From contig NZ_JAAQTL010000001.1 of the NCBI RefSeq assembly GCF_011742875.1, positions 3,230,867-3,294,866 of the forward strand: 64,000 nucleotides of DNA. Reading direction: 5' to 3'. The DNA is from Luteibacter yeojuensis (lineage in GTDB: Bacteria; Pseudomonadota; Gammaproteobacteria; Xanthomonadales; Rhodanobacteraceae). The notes beneath the pieces are model-generated. The model was not told where the DNA came from and did no database searches. It saw only the letters and a program-made list of their open reading frames with translations. The translations under genes were made by a program, and so were the position numbers. Shown one piece after another: positions 6,754 to 15,114 of this stretch. Position 1 is the first letter of the stretch; every line of letters begins with the position of its first letter.

Positions 6754-8439
6754 ATGATTCCCCTGGTCGTCGGTGTCACGAGCCATCGCGATATCGCACC
6801 CGGCCAGCTCGAGGGCATCCGCCAGCGCGTCCGTGGCTTCTTCACCGGCTTGCAGGCGCGGTTTTCCGGCGTACCCATCGTGCTCTTGTCGTCGCTTGCC
6901 GAGGGTGGCGACCAGCTCGTCGCACGGGAGGCGCTCGCGTGCGGCGTGCGCCTCATGGCGCCGCTGCCGCTGCCCCCGGATCTGTACATGGACGACTTCG
7001 ACGATGCCGACGTGCGCCGCACCTTCGAGGCGTTGCGCGACCAGGCGGAGGTGGTCCTGCTGCCGCGCCTCATGGACAAGCCGCGCCACGTCATCGCCAC
7101 GCCGGGCATCGAGCGCGACCGTCAGTACGCCACCGCCGGCGTCTACATCGCCAGCCACTGCCACGTCCTGCTCGCGTTATGGGACGGCAACGATGCCGGC
7201 GGTTTCGGGGGAACGGCACAGATCGTCTCGTACCACCTCACCGGCATGTTGCCGGGACTGGTCGTGCGTCATCCGCACAAGCGCCATGTGCTCGGTGGCG
7301 GCACGGAAAGCCTGCTTTACCATATCGTGTGCTCGCGCAGCGACGGCGCCCTGGCCAGCGGTTTGCTGCCTCTGGACGCCGGATGGCGCACCGGCGACGA
7401 CCCGGCGATGCACGCGCGCATGCCGGAGGATTTCGAGCTCATGTTCGCGCGCATGGCCGAGTTCAACCTCGAATGCCGTCGCCACGCCGCGCGCATCGAG
7501 GCGGCGCCGGCGACCCTCCACGGCACGCCCTGCGCCGCCACGGCGACGATCGAGCAGGTTTTCCATGCGGCCGACTGGCTGGCGGTGCACTTTCGACAGC
7601 GCGTGCTTCTGGCGCTGCGCATCACCTATACCGTGGCGGCACTGATGGGCATCGCCTTCACGTTCTACGCCCACGTGCCCACGCATGACTCGCTGATTTA
7701 TCTCTTCCTCCTGCTCTTCGCCACGGGCGGTGCGGTGGCCCTGCTGGCACGCCGTCGCGGCTGGCACCGCAAATACCTCGATTACCGCGCGCTGGCCGAG
7801 GGCCTGCGCATCCAGTCGTGCTGGCGCCGCGCCGGCATCGCGCCCGATGCGGACCACGAATTCGCCCACGACAACTTCCTGCAGAAGCAGAACATCGAGC
7901 TGGGCTGGATCCGCAACGTGATGCGCGCCGCCAGCCTGTATCCGTCGACGCATCCGGAAGAACCGGGCGACGCGGCGCTGAAGGAAGTCATCGAGGAATG
8001 GGTGGGCCGGTCGGGTACGTCGGGGCAGCTCGAGTACTACGAGCGGAAGACGGCCGAGCGCACCGCGCTTCACCGCATCACGGCGGCGGTTGGACACGTC
8101 AGCCTCTGGGGCGGCATAGGGATCAGCGTTTTCCTCGCCGTGTTCGCGACCCGGCTCGGCCTGGAAGCCAAGGTGACGCTGGTGACCGCCATGGCCGTGC
8201 TCTCCATCGTGGCCGCCGTGCGCGAGGCCTACGCCTACCGCAAGGCCGATCGCGAGCTTATCCGCCAGTACCGCTTCATGCAGCGAATCTTCGCCAGCGC
8301 GCGCGCCGCGCTGGATCGCACCGACGATCCCGGCAGGCAACGCGCGATCCTGCACGCGCTGGGCGACGCGGCCTTGACCGAACACGCGGAATGGACCCTG
8401 ATGCAGCGCGAGCGCCAGGTGGAGCACAGCAAGCTGTGA
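6754..8439 (+). CDS. SLOG-like (LSDAT/DprA-fold) protein with four C-terminal transmembrane helices (SLATT-like)
   Basis: The N-terminal part (about the first 200 residues) has the look of a SLOG nucleotide-binding domain. It opens PLVVGVTSHRDIAPGQL, then has LLSSLAEGGDQLVAREA and LPLPPDLYMDDF, followed by SHCHVLLALWDG. The C-terminal half carries two hydrophobic helix pairs, with the polar motif YRALAEGLRIQSCW between them and a helical tail. This resembles the membrane effector half of SLATT-type proteins. The ATG at 6754 has AAGG 5 nt upstream; a GTG at 6742 would add four residues. In TIR/SLOG systems the SLOG part senses a nucleotide made by TIR; that role here is inferred. Confidence 0.8.
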   Translation: MIPLVVGVTSHRDIAPGQLEGIRQRVRGFFTGLQARFSGVPIVLLSSLAEGGDQLVAREALACGVRLMAPLPLPPDLYMDDFDDADVRRTFEALRDQAEVVLLPRLMDKPRHVIATPGIERDRQYATAGVYIASHCHVLLALWDGNDAGGFGGTAQIVSYHLTGMLPGLVVRHPHKRHVLGGGTESLLYHIVCSRSDGALASGLLPLDAGWRTGDDPAMHARMPEDFELMFARMAEFNLECRRHAARIEAAPATLHGTPCAATATIEQVFHAADWLAVHFRQRVLLALRITYTVAALMGIAFTFYAHVPTHDSLIYLFLLLFATGGAVALLARRRGWHRKYLDYRALAEGLRIQSCWRRAGIAPDADHEFAHDNFLQKQNIELGWIRNVMRAASLYPSTHPEEPGDAALKEVIEEWVGRSGTSGQLEYYERKTAERTALHRITAAVGHVSLWGGIGISVFLAVFATRLGLEAKVTLVTAMAVLSIVAAVREAYAYRKADRELIRQYRFMQRIFASARAALDRTDDPGRQRAILHALGDAALTEHAEWTLMQRERQVEHSKL

Positions 8440-8448
8440 GGGAGGACG

Positions 8449-9213
8449 TTACCAGCGCGCGCGCGCGAACTCGGAGCGCTCGAGCCACTGCTGGAAGCCG
8501 GTCTGCGCCTGCCGGGCACCCGCACCGGGCACGAGGCTGCGCTCGTCGAGTATCGCGCCGAAATAGGGCGCGGCCTTGTCCGCCCGCACCTCGCAGGGTG
8601 CCTCCATGTCGATGACGAAACGCTGGATCAGTTCGGACATGCGTTCCCGCTCGGGCCCGGCGATCTCGATGGAACCGTTCAACGGCTCGCCCACCGCCAG
8701 CGACGCCATCAGTGCGGCGACGTCGTCGGATGCCACCGGTTGGATGTATGCCGGCGAGAGGCGGACCGTCTGGTCGCGTACGGCATCGACGATGATCGCG
8801 ACGAGGAATTCATAGAACTGCGTGGCGTGGACGATCGTGAACGGAATGCCGGAGGCCCTGATGAGGCGGTCCTGCAGCGCCTTGCCGCGAAGGTAGTGGC
8901 TGTCTTCCAGGCGCTCGGTACCGACGATCGAGAGCGTGAGGTGATGCCTCACGCCCGCGGCGATCTCCGCCGTCAGCAGGTTGTCGATGGCCGTGCGGAA
9001 GAAATCGTAGGCCGCCTCGTCGTCGAAGGTCGGGGAATTGGTGACGTCGACCACGACCTCGGCGCCGGCCATGCACTCGGCCAGGCCCTGGCCGGTGATG
9101 ACATCCACGCCGGTCGCGCGGGAGACGGCCGATACCTCGTGACCTTCCGCGCGAAGTCGCTCGACGATGTTCCGCCCTACGAGTCCTCTTCCGCCCACCA
9201 CTACGATGTTCAT
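8449..9213 (-). CDS. NmrA-like NAD(P)-binding oxidoreductase (atypical SDR)
   Basis: This 254-residue protein has a Rossmann start NIVVVGGRGLVGRNIVERL with the GGxGxxG dinucleotide motif. The body resembles SDR_a5/NmrA-type proteins (DVTNSPTFDDEAAYDFF, LSIVGTERLEDSHYLRGK, THE region FTIVHATQFYEF, and PVASDDVAALMA). The classical catalytic tetrad is not obvious, so it may be a redox sensor or an NAD(P)H-dependent reductase. The chosen ATG at 9213 starts the Rossmann strand at once and is preceded by GAGGG. The frame is open for 264 nt upstream, but that stretch is unlikely to be coding. It is 17 bp downstream of the ThuA-like gene on the same strand. Confidence 0.85.
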   Translation of the reverse strand: MNIVVVGGRGLVGRNIVERLRAEGHEVSAVSRATGVDVITGQGLAECMAGAEVVVDVTNSPTFDDEAAYDFFRTAIDNLLTAEIAAGVRHHLTLSIVGTERLEDSHYLRGKALQDRLIRASGIPFTIVHATQFYEFLVAIIVDAVRDQTVRLSPAYIQPVASDDVAALMASLAVGEPLNGSIEIAGPERERMSELIQRFVIDMEAPCEVRADKAAPYFGAILDERSLVPGAGARQAQTGFQQWLERSEFARARW

Positions 9214-9230
9214 GCCTCGTCCCTCGTGAT

Positions 9231-10100
9231 TTACGCCCGGCCGGCCAGCCAGAAGGCGATGTTCTGTACGTAACGCTTGGTGGACCTCAGCGCCTCGGGA
9301 AAGCGCAGCAGCCCGTCGCCCGGCGCCTCCGAGACGAACGGCGGGCAACCGGCCGACGTATCCCAGTTGTAATCGGCGAAATGATGGAAGGTGGATTCGG
9401 CGATGGCGCGACCGCCCGCCTCGGACTGCTCGAAGGCCACCGCGATGTTGAAATCCCTGCCGCTGCACTGGCTGCATCCCTTGAGGATCACGCGGCTGCT
9501 CGGGTCGTCGGGCGGCGCACCGACAGCGCCTTCGTGCGGATGCGAAGGAAGGAATTCGATCACTCCCGTGGCCGATCCGGGATCACGCAGCACCGGATGC
9601 ACCTCGCCGACCGCCTCCACGCGCTGGTAGTCACCGTTTGCGCCGGAGTGGTAGTTAGGCCAGGAAATGTCGGTGGTGACATTGTCGTCGATGCAGTGCC
9701 GGCTCGTATCCGGCTCCTGATTGTGCGAATGGAAGTGGTGGGCGGCGCCGATGCCGGCGAGATTGCAGATGGAACTGCCGAGGTCCATGTGGTCCCGCGT
9801 GACGAGCAGGCCGCCGCCTTCGCGGCGGAACCGGCCGATGCCTGCGCAGTCGTCGCCGGTGAGGCCGTTGCCGACGTCCACGGCGAAGAGCCAGAGTTGC
9901 TGGTAGCCGGACTCGCCGAGACGCGAGAGCACCGAATCGTTCCGGCCCACGGGGTCGCGATTGCGCGCGGTGACACGGAACGCCTGTTCGCCGTTCTCGT
10001 CGCGGATTCCTTCCAGGAACGCTTTCAGGTGACCAAAGCGCCCGACATGCCAGTCGTCGCTGTCGCCTTCAATGGTGGTCTGCAAGAGGATGTGCTGCAT
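9231..10100 (-). CDS. Uncharacterised protein, ThuA/GATase1-like
   Basis: This 289-residue cytosolic protein lacks a signal peptide. Conserved-looking blocks include FAVDVGNGLTGDDCAGI, FRREGGGLLVTRDHMDLGSS, ISWPNYHSGANGDYQRV and STFHHFADYNWD. The alternation of strands with histidine-rich loops suggests a ThuA or class-I glutamine-amidotransferase-like fold. I cannot point to a complete catalytic triad, so the reaction is unknown. Its 5' end overlaps the 3' end of the upstream histidine kinase frame by 76 nt, and it is followed 17 bp later by the NmrA-like gene, so the three probably form one transcript. Confidence 0.6.
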   Translation of the reverse strand: MQHILLQTTIEGDSDDWHVGRFGHLKAFLEGIRDENGEQAFRVTARNRDPVGRNDSVLSRLGESGYQQLWLFAVDVGNGLTGDDCAGIGRFRREGGGLLVTRDHMDLGSSICNLAGIGAAHHFHSHNQEPDTSRHCIDDNVTTDISWPNYHSGANGDYQRVEAVGEVHPVLRDPGSATGVIEFLPSHPHEGAVGAPPDDPSSRVILKGCSQCSGRDFNIAVAFEQSEAGGRAIAESTFHHFADYNWDTSAGCPPFVSEAPGDGLLRFPEALRSTKRYVQNIAFWLAGRA

Positions 10101-10936
10101 GATCGTCTGCCCTGGGAATGGGGTGCCGGCCTATCTAAACAGGTCGTTGTTTCATAGGCTTGTACGTACCGTGCGGGGGCCAGCGGCAGCCATACGCTGA
10201 AGGCCGCTCCCTTGCCCACGCCTTCCGAGTATGCGCGTACGCGCCCGCCATGGGCGCTTGCCAGCTCGCTCACCAGGGCAAGGCCGATGCCCAGTCCCGC
10301 ACAGGCGCTGCCGGGCACTTCCGGGCGGTCTTCCTCCTGGCCGAAGAGTTCGAAGAGCCCTTCGACCGCTTCCGGCGCGATGCCGCGACCGTTGTCCGCC
10401 ACGGTGATCCGTGCGAATCCCGCGTCCGCGGCGACGCTTACCTCGACGACGCCATGGACGCCCGCGAACTTCAGGGCGTTCTCCATGAGGTTGCTGACGA
10501 TCTGCTCGATCCGGACGCTGTCGGCGCAGAAGGGCAACGCGCCCGCCGGGGCGATGTCGAGCCGCAGGCGTACGGAGGGCACGGTTTTCGCCATGGCGCG
10601 CGCGACGCGCGTCACCAGCGCACCCAGGTCGAGCGGTTGCACCTCGAGACGAAGCTTCCCGACGCGCGCACGGGAAACGTCGAGCAGGTCGCCGACCAGT
10701 CGCGCCTGCCGGCGTACCATGGCGCGGATCTCGTCGCCCAGTTCGCGCAACGTCTCGTCGTCGCGCTGCGTGCCCAGCCGCCGGATGAGGTCGGCCTGCA
10801 TCATCATGGCCGCCAGGGGTTGCCTGAGTTCGTGCGCGGCGACCACGACGAACCGGTCCTTCGCCGCGGCGACTTCGAGGGCCTGGTCGCGTGCCGCCCG
10901 CAGAGTTCGACGAGTACTGGACTGTTCCTGCCTCAC
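10025..10936 (-). CDS. Soluble sensor histidine kinase
   Basis: This 303-residue HisKA/HATPase protein has no membrane helix and no recognisable sensor domain. A short N-terminal helix leads to the phospho-acceptor box VVAAHELRQPLAAMM (His35). The N box NLMENALKFA, the G1 box VADNGRGIAPE and the G2 box GLGIGLALVSELASAHGG are all present. The GTG start follows AGGTGGG at about 5 nt. The kinase fold should end near VWLPLAPARY. The last 45 or so residues are a tail that runs into the next gene by 76 nt and may be a by-product of a lost stop codon. No response regulator lies beside it. Confidence 0.82.
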   Translation of the reverse strand: MRQEQSSTRRTLRAARDQALEVAAAKDRFVVVAAHELRQPLAAMMMQADLIRRLGTQRDDETLRELGDEIRAMVRRQARLVGDLLDVSRARVGKLRLEVQPLDLGALVTRVARAMAKTVPSVRLRLDIAPAGALPFCADSVRIEQIVSNLMENALKFAGVHGVVEVSVAADAGFARITVADNGRGIAPEAVEGLFELFGQEEDRPEVPGSACAGLGIGLALVSELASAHGGRVRAYSEGVGKGAAFSVWLPLAPARYVQAYETTTCLDRPAPHSQGRRSCSTSSCRPPLKATATTGMSGALVT

Positions 10937-11138
10937 GGTCCCACCTCATACGACGCATGCCATGCGTGAAGAGTAGGCACGCCCCGGTCACCCCGCTAGC
11001 CAGCGGTTGCGGACCATGGTGTTGCCCGGCCGGCAACAATCCTTCGTTCGGGATGCGCATCGCTTATTTCGTCGGCCCGTGTGCACCGGTGCCATGACGG
11101 CGCTAATCTCCCGTCATCCCCCCTACGGAGCATGCGTC

Positions 11139-11639
11139 ATGGCGTCGAACCCGGTGGTTGTCGAGGAAACAGGGCAGGGCACGTTCCAGGTGAGGGCGCA
11201 CGGCCAGGGGCCGTCGTTCTTCATCGACGAGCCGCTTGACCTGGGTGGGCTGGCCTCCGGGCCGACACCTTATGATCTTCTCAGTGCGGCGCTCGGTGCA
11301 TGCACGGTGATGACGATACGCATGTACGCCCGCCGCAAGGGCCTCCCGCTTGCCCACGCGCAGGCGTCGGTCACGCATCGCCGCGACGAAGTCACCTCGC
11401 GCGACATCTTCGAGCGCCACGTCTTCATGGACGGCGACCTCACCCAGGCGCAGAGGGATCGCCTGCTGGCGGTCGCCGAGGCCTGCCCGGTGAGCAAGAC
11501 GTTGCATGCCGGCGCGGAGATCGTGACGCGCCTCGCGCCGCAGGCGATGCCCGTGGTCGACGACCGGCCATGCGACCGCACCCATCCCAAGGCGATGGAC
11601 GAGTCCTGCCGGCAGGTGGACCCCACGGCCGTCGCCTGA
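11139..11639 (+). CDS. OsmC family peroxiredoxin-like protein
   Basis: This 166-residue OsmC/Ohr-family protein is expected to reduce organic hydroperoxides or bind related ligands in the cytosol. It has both conserved cysteines: Cys55 in SAALGACTVMTIRM and Cys116 in VAEACPVSKTLH. The fold marker GPTPYDLLSAALG precedes the first one. The ATG at 11139 has GGAG 8 nt upstream; the open frame extends further 5' but without features. It is a single gene divergent from the histidine kinase. The C-terminal tail after the second cysteine domain is hydrophilic. Confidence 0.9.
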   Translation: MASNPVVVEETGQGTFQVRAHGQGPSFFIDEPLDLGGLASGPTPYDLLSAALGACTVMTIRMYARRKGLPLAHAQASVTHRRDEVTSRDIFERHVFMDGDLTQAQRDRLLAVAEACPVSKTLHAGAEIVTRLAPQAMPVVDDRPCDRTHPKAMDESCRQVDPTAVA

Positions 11640-11653
11640 CGGCCGCCACGCAC

Positions 11654-11681
11654 TGTAGGAGCCGCTATAGCGGCTCCTACA
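11654..11681. repeat. 28-bp perfect palindrome, minimal GTAGGAGCCGCTATAGCGG element
   Basis: TGTAGGAGCCGCTATAGCGG runs directly into its mirror half, giving a 28-bp perfect palindrome with no central loop sequence. It is the shortest of the repeat loci here. It lies between convergent genes, and its right edge supplies the TAG stop codon of the DUF4865 gene. Confidence 0.9.
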
Positions 11682-12255
11682 ACGGCTGCGCGGGTGAGTG
11701 GGGTTTGGAGACGTGCCTCACCTCGTAGCACTGGCCGGCGGAACCTTCGTCGGGGATGCGGTCGCGCCACAGCCGGAACCGCAGCAACGTCCATGCCGTC
11801 GGATCGAACGCGACGACCGTGGCGAGGGCGCCTCCGCGTACGTCGTCCCGCGTTTCCGAAACGGTACGGGTCTTTAGCGCGGCGAGGTCCGCATGGGGTT
11901 TGATCGCTTCGATGGCACGACTCGCGAACGTCGCCGTGGCAAGATCGGCAGCCAGATCGGCGTGCCACACCATCCACGTCCGTACCGGGGGCCAGCCGAA
12001 ATCGCGCGCGAGCGTGGCGAAGCCGGGTCCGGTGAGGAAGTCGTTCAACCCTTCCGGCTCGTCCCAGAGGTAGAAGGGTGCGTAGAGATTCTCGGCACTC
12101 GAAACCGCTCCGTCTTCCTTCCGCGCAACGAGGTACGCCTTGAAACGCAGGTGCGGAAAGCCGTCGAGCATGGGGCCCTTGTCGCGAATGCGCCTGTCGA
12201 CGATCGACATGTCGTAATCCGCCGGAAGGGTGAAGCTGTACTGCATGGCGATCAT
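11677..12255 (-). CDS. DUF4865 family protein
   Basis: This 192-residue protein begins MIAMQYSFTLPADYDMSIVD and continues with HLRFKAYLVARK and LYAPFYLWDEPEGLNDFL, a pattern I associate with DUF4865. Its fold resembles small dimeric alpha-beta barrel-type proteins. The ATG at 12255 is preceded by GGAGG. It lies 17 bp downstream of the tautomerase gene on the same strand, and a LysR gene is divergent from the pair. This trio recurs in other proteobacteria in my recollection. Its stop codon lies inside the repeat palindrome. The reaction is unknown. Confidence 0.8.
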   Translation of the reverse strand: MIAMQYSFTLPADYDMSIVDRRIRDKGPMLDGFPHLRFKAYLVARKEDGAVSSAENLYAPFYLWDEPEGLNDFLTGPGFATLARDFGWPPVRTWMVWHADLAADLATATFASRAIEAIKPHADLAALKTRTVSETRDDVRGGALATVVAFDPTAWTLLRFRLWRDRIPDEGSAGQCYEVRHVSKPHSPAQPL

Positions 12256-12272
12256 GGAAACCTCCGAAGCCT

Positions 12273-12671
12273 TCAGGCGTCCGGTGGGACGGGAGCCGCG
12301 GCGGACACCCCGGACGCGAACGACCAGTCCTCGAATTCGGAGTTGGCGACGATCACCATGACGTCCTCGGGACGGATACCGGGTGTCTCGGACAGTCGCG
12401 CGACCAGCGCCTGGAAGAAGCGCTCCTTCGTGGCGGGCGAGCGCCGCTTGCCGGTGGTGATGTGGAAGAGGACGAAGTCGTCCGAGCGGGGGCCGCCGCG
12501 GTAGGTACGGTCGAACACGAATTCGCCCGGCTGGAGCTGGTCGAATGCCATGAAGCGATCCGCCTCGGGCACCCCGAACCCTTCGACGAGCGCACGATCG
12601 AGACTGTCGGAGATGGCGGCGAGGTAGGCGGGGGACTTACCCGCCAGCAGCGATACGCGAGTGAACGGCAT
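12273..12671 (-). CDS. Tautomerase family protein
   Basis: This 132-residue protein starts Met-Pro-Phe-Thr-Arg. After methionine removal, Pro1 would be the catalytic base, as in 4-oxalocrotonate tautomerase relatives. The length, and the sequence LLAGKSPAYLAAISDSLDRAL, fit the longer Tautomerase_2 group. The open frame reaches far upstream into the divergent LysR gene, but only the ATG at 12671 yields the catalytic proline. It is the first gene of a two-gene unit with DUF4865 and is divergent from the LysR gene that probably controls it. Confidence 0.85.
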   Translation of the reverse strand: MPFTRVSLLAGKSPAYLAAISDSLDRALVEGFGVPEADRFMAFDQLQPGEFVFDRTYRGGPRSDDFVLFHITTGKRRSPATKERFFQALVARLSETPGIRPEDVMVIVANSEFEDWSFASGVSAAAPVPPDA

Positions 12672-12741
12672 GACGGCTTCCAGGGCGAGTGATTTGACAC
12701 CCCCACTATCGCGCGCCACCATCATCCCGACAATCGAATTA

Positions 12742-12762
12742 TTCAGGACAAACATTCCTGAA
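12742..12762. promoter_or_regulatory. Inverted repeat, candidate LysR operator
   Basis: TTCAGGA (12742-12748) and TCCTGAA (12756-12762) form a perfect 7-bp inverted repeat with a 7-nt spacer. It lies in the 106-bp gap between the divergent tautomerase and LysR genes, 15 bp before the LysR ATG. The position and dyad form fit a LysR-type binding site that could serve autoregulation; binding itself is inferred. Confidence 0.5.
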
Positions 12763-12777
12763 AGACGGGACGATTTC

Positions 12778-13680
12778 ATGCGAACCACCCACCTCGATAT
12801 GGATGCCCTGCGCAGCTTTGTCACAGGCGTGGACGCCGGCTCCTTCGCTCGGGCGGCCGACAGGCTGGGCCGTTCGACGTCCGCGGTGAGCGCGCAACTC
12901 AAGAAGCTCGAGGAACAGACCGGCACGTCGCTGGTCCGCAAGGCCGGACGGGGGCTCACCCTCACCGACAGCGGCGAGTCGCTGCTGTCGTATGCGCGCC
13001 GCTTGCTGGAACTCAACGACGAGGCCGTGAGCGCCGTGCGCGGTGTGGAACTGGAGGGCTGGATACGGCTTGGCTTGCAGGAAGACTTCGGCGAGACGTT
13101 GCTGCCGAGGGTGCTCGGCCGTTTCGCGCGCGCGCATCCGAAGGTACGCATCGAGGGACGTATCGCGCGTAACGCGGAACTCCTCGAGAAGGTCGCTTCG
13201 GGACAGCTCGACCTCGCCCTGGCGTGGGACATGGACCCTGCGCAGACGACCGGACAGCGCATCGCTTCGCTTCCCCTTTGCTGGCTCGGTGCCGCCGATG
13301 CCGAGCCCATGTGGCGCGCCGACCAGGGCGAGCCGCTGCCGCTCGCCGCCCTCGAAGCACCTTGCCTGCTGCGCACCATCGCCTGCGAGCAACTCGACCG
13401 GCACGGGCTCTCGTGGCGCATCGCGTTCGTCAGCCCCAGCCTGGGCGGTCTCTGGGCGGCGACGGCCGCCGGACTCGGCATCGCGTTGCGAACGACCATG
13501 GGAAAGCCCGCTTCCGTGAGGCCGCTGGATGCACCGGCCTACGGCCTGCCGGCACTGCCCTCGCTTGGGCTCGCGCTCCACCGCGCGGACAAGGACATCG
13601 GGTCGTCCGGCGAGCAGTTGAACGCGATCATCGTGCAGACCCTTCGTGAAACGCTGCCGGCCGACTGGTTGCTGCCGTAG
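12778..13680 (+). CDS. LysR family transcriptional regulator
   Basis: This 300-residue regulator has a winged helix-turn-helix at about residues 7-66 (ALRSFVTGVDAGSFARAADRL and STSAVSAQLKKLEEQTG). An effector-binding periplasmic-binding-protein fold covers about residues 92-290. The start is ATG 12778. It is divergent from the tautomerase-DUF4865 pair and is likely to regulate it, given the shared 106-bp intergenic region with a dyad. The inducer is unknown. Confidence 0.92.
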   Translation: MRTTHLDMDALRSFVTGVDAGSFARAADRLGRSTSAVSAQLKKLEEQTGTSLVRKAGRGLTLTDSGESLLSYARRLLELNDEAVSAVRGVELEGWIRLGLQEDFGETLLPRVLGRFARAHPKVRIEGRIARNAELLEKVASGQLDLALAWDMDPAQTTGQRIASLPLCWLGAADAEPMWRADQGEPLPLAALEAPCLLRTIACEQLDRHGLSWRIAFVSPSLGGLWAATAAGLGIALRTTMGKPASVRPLDAPAYGLPALPSLGLALHRADKDIGSSGEQLNAIIVQTLRETLPADWLLP

Positions 13681-13686
13681 CGGTCT

Positions 13687-14652
13687 TCAGCGGAGATCCG
13701 CGCGAAGTTCCCTCACGCCGCGTCCGAGGCGTTTCCGGAGCAGTGTGCGCAATGTGGCGCCATCCTCGTAACCGACCTCCGCCGCGATGGCATCCACATC
13801 CATGTTGCTGCCATGGATGAGCGACCGCGCGCGCTCCACGCGAAGGTCCTGGAAATAACCGAGCGGCGACTTGCCGAGAATCGCTTCGCACCTTCGCTGC
13901 AGCGTGCGGGAACTCGTCGCAAGCGCGCTGGCGGCTTCCTGCAGCGAGAAGCCGCCCTTGAGGTTGTCCCTCGCCCAGCGCTCGAAACGCTGGATGAGAG
14001 GGTCGGCCATGGCCAGGTGGTTGGGGATGATGTAGGGCGCCTGTCGCGCACGGAGATCGGCCAGCAGGTAACGCGACACCATGGACGCCAGTTCCGGGCT
14101 CGCCCTGCCGATCAGCCACAGCGCCAGGTCGAGGTGGCCCATGGCCGCACCCGCCGTGATACCGATGTCGGTGGGCACCAGCATGCGCGATTCGTCGAGC
14201 GCGACCTGCGGATAGCGCTGGCGGAAGAGGGGCGCGAGCGACCATGTGGTCGTGGCCTCGCAGCGGTCGAGGAGACCCGCTTCCGCAAGGAGGAACGTGC
14301 CCATGCAGGACGCGGCGATCTTGACGCCTTGTGCATGCCATCGGAGCAGTTGCGCACGGGCGTCGAGGACATCCGGCCGCCCGAGTTGCCGGATCAACTG
14401 CTCGGGCGTCCCGGGCTTTGGCGCCGGCAGAACGATCCAGTCGGGTGTGAGGCCGGGATCGATGGCTTCGACGGGAACGGTGAAGCCTTGGCCGGATCGG
14501 ACTTTCTTGCGCACGCCGACCAGCGACACGTCGAAACGCGGCTGGCCGCCCATGGCACGCTCGGCGATGTGGTTCGCCACGTCCATCGCATCCAACGTCA
14601 CGGCAAGGCCGGTATCGAACAGGCCGTCGAGTGCGAGAACCAGGATGCGCAT
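13687..14652 (-). CDS. GlxA family transcriptional regulator (DJ-1/PfpI-like domain plus AraC HTH)
   Basis: This 321-residue regulator has an N-terminal DJ-1/PfpI-like domain, about residues 1-190 (RILVLALDGLFDTGLAVTLD, KIAASCMGTFLLAEAGLLD). A C-terminal AraC-type DNA-binding domain covers about 215-315 (FSLQEAASALATSSRTLQRR, LGYFQDLRVERARSLI, VDAIAAEVGYEDGATLRTLL). The nucleophile-elbow cysteine is present in ASCMG, but in this family it is generally not enzymatic. The ATG at 14652 is preferred over an upstream TTG. It runs convergent with the LysR gene and lies downstream of a MAPEG gene on the same strand. Confidence 0.9.
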   Translation of the reverse strand: MRILVLALDGLFDTGLAVTLDAMDVANHIAERAMGGQPRFDVSLVGVRKKVRSGQGFTVPVEAIDPGLTPDWIVLPAPKPGTPEQLIRQLGRPDVLDARAQLLRWHAQGVKIAASCMGTFLLAEAGLLDRCEATTTWSLAPLFRQRYPQVALDESRMLVPTDIGITAGAAMGHLDLALWLIGRASPELASMVSRYLLADLRARQAPYIIPNHLAMADPLIQRFERWARDNLKGGFSLQEAASALATSSRTLQRRCEAILGKSPLGYFQDLRVERARSLIHGSNMDVDAIAAEVGYEDGATLRTLLRKRLGRGVRELRADLR

Positions 14653-14709
14653 GGCGTAATCGATCCTAACGTCGTCGTTCAAGACGATACCGGCATTGCC
14701 GCCGGGCGC

Positions 14710-15114
14710 CTAGGTCGCTCCGAGGATCGCCCCCGCCATCGCCAGCGTCGCCGCGAACCCCGCCGCGAATGCCAGCGAGCGCAGCACGGGAATGCCGAGC
14801 GTGTAGACGACGAAATGGGCGATGCGCGCCCAGAGATAAATGTTCGCCGCCATGACCGTGGTCGGCGTGCTCACGCCGATCGTCGCGGCGACGATCGCCA
14901 GCGGGGCGAACACGGCGAGGTTCTCCACGGCATTGGCATGCGCCCGGCGTGCCCGCTCGGCCCATGCCGGATCCGGCTTGAACGACGGATCGGGATTGGC
15001 CATCGTCTTCACCAGGCCGCGCGTGAATATCCGCGCCAGCATGTACGGAAGCCACATCAGGGCCGTCACGATGGCGACGAGGACCAGGACATGGAGTTCG
15101 GGAGTGAGCTTCAT
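14710..15114 (-). CDS. MAPEG family membrane protein
   Basis: This integral membrane protein of 134 residues has about four hydrophobic helices. Typical MAPEG features are LVAIVTALMWLPYMLAR at the start, the loop WAERARRAHANAVENLAVF, and ANIYLWARIAHFVVYTLGIPVLRSL. Family members include glutathione-dependent eicosanoid enzymes; bacterial members are mostly uncharacterised. The ATG at 15114 has GAGGTG upstream; the longer open frame gives a non-hydrophobic extension and is rejected. Confidence 0.88.
   Translation of the reverse strand: MKLTPELHVLVLVAIVTALMWLPYMLARIFTRGLVKTMANPDPSFKPDPAWAERARRAHANAVENLAVFAPLAIVAATIGVSTPTTVMAANIYLWARIAHFVVYTLGIPVLRSLAFAAGFAATLAMAGAILGAT

Noticed and set aside
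4383-8439. TIR/SLOG block as part of a prophage or integrative element
   Set aside because: No integrase, transposase, tRNA attachment site or direct repeats were seen around it, and its composition is like that of its neighbours.
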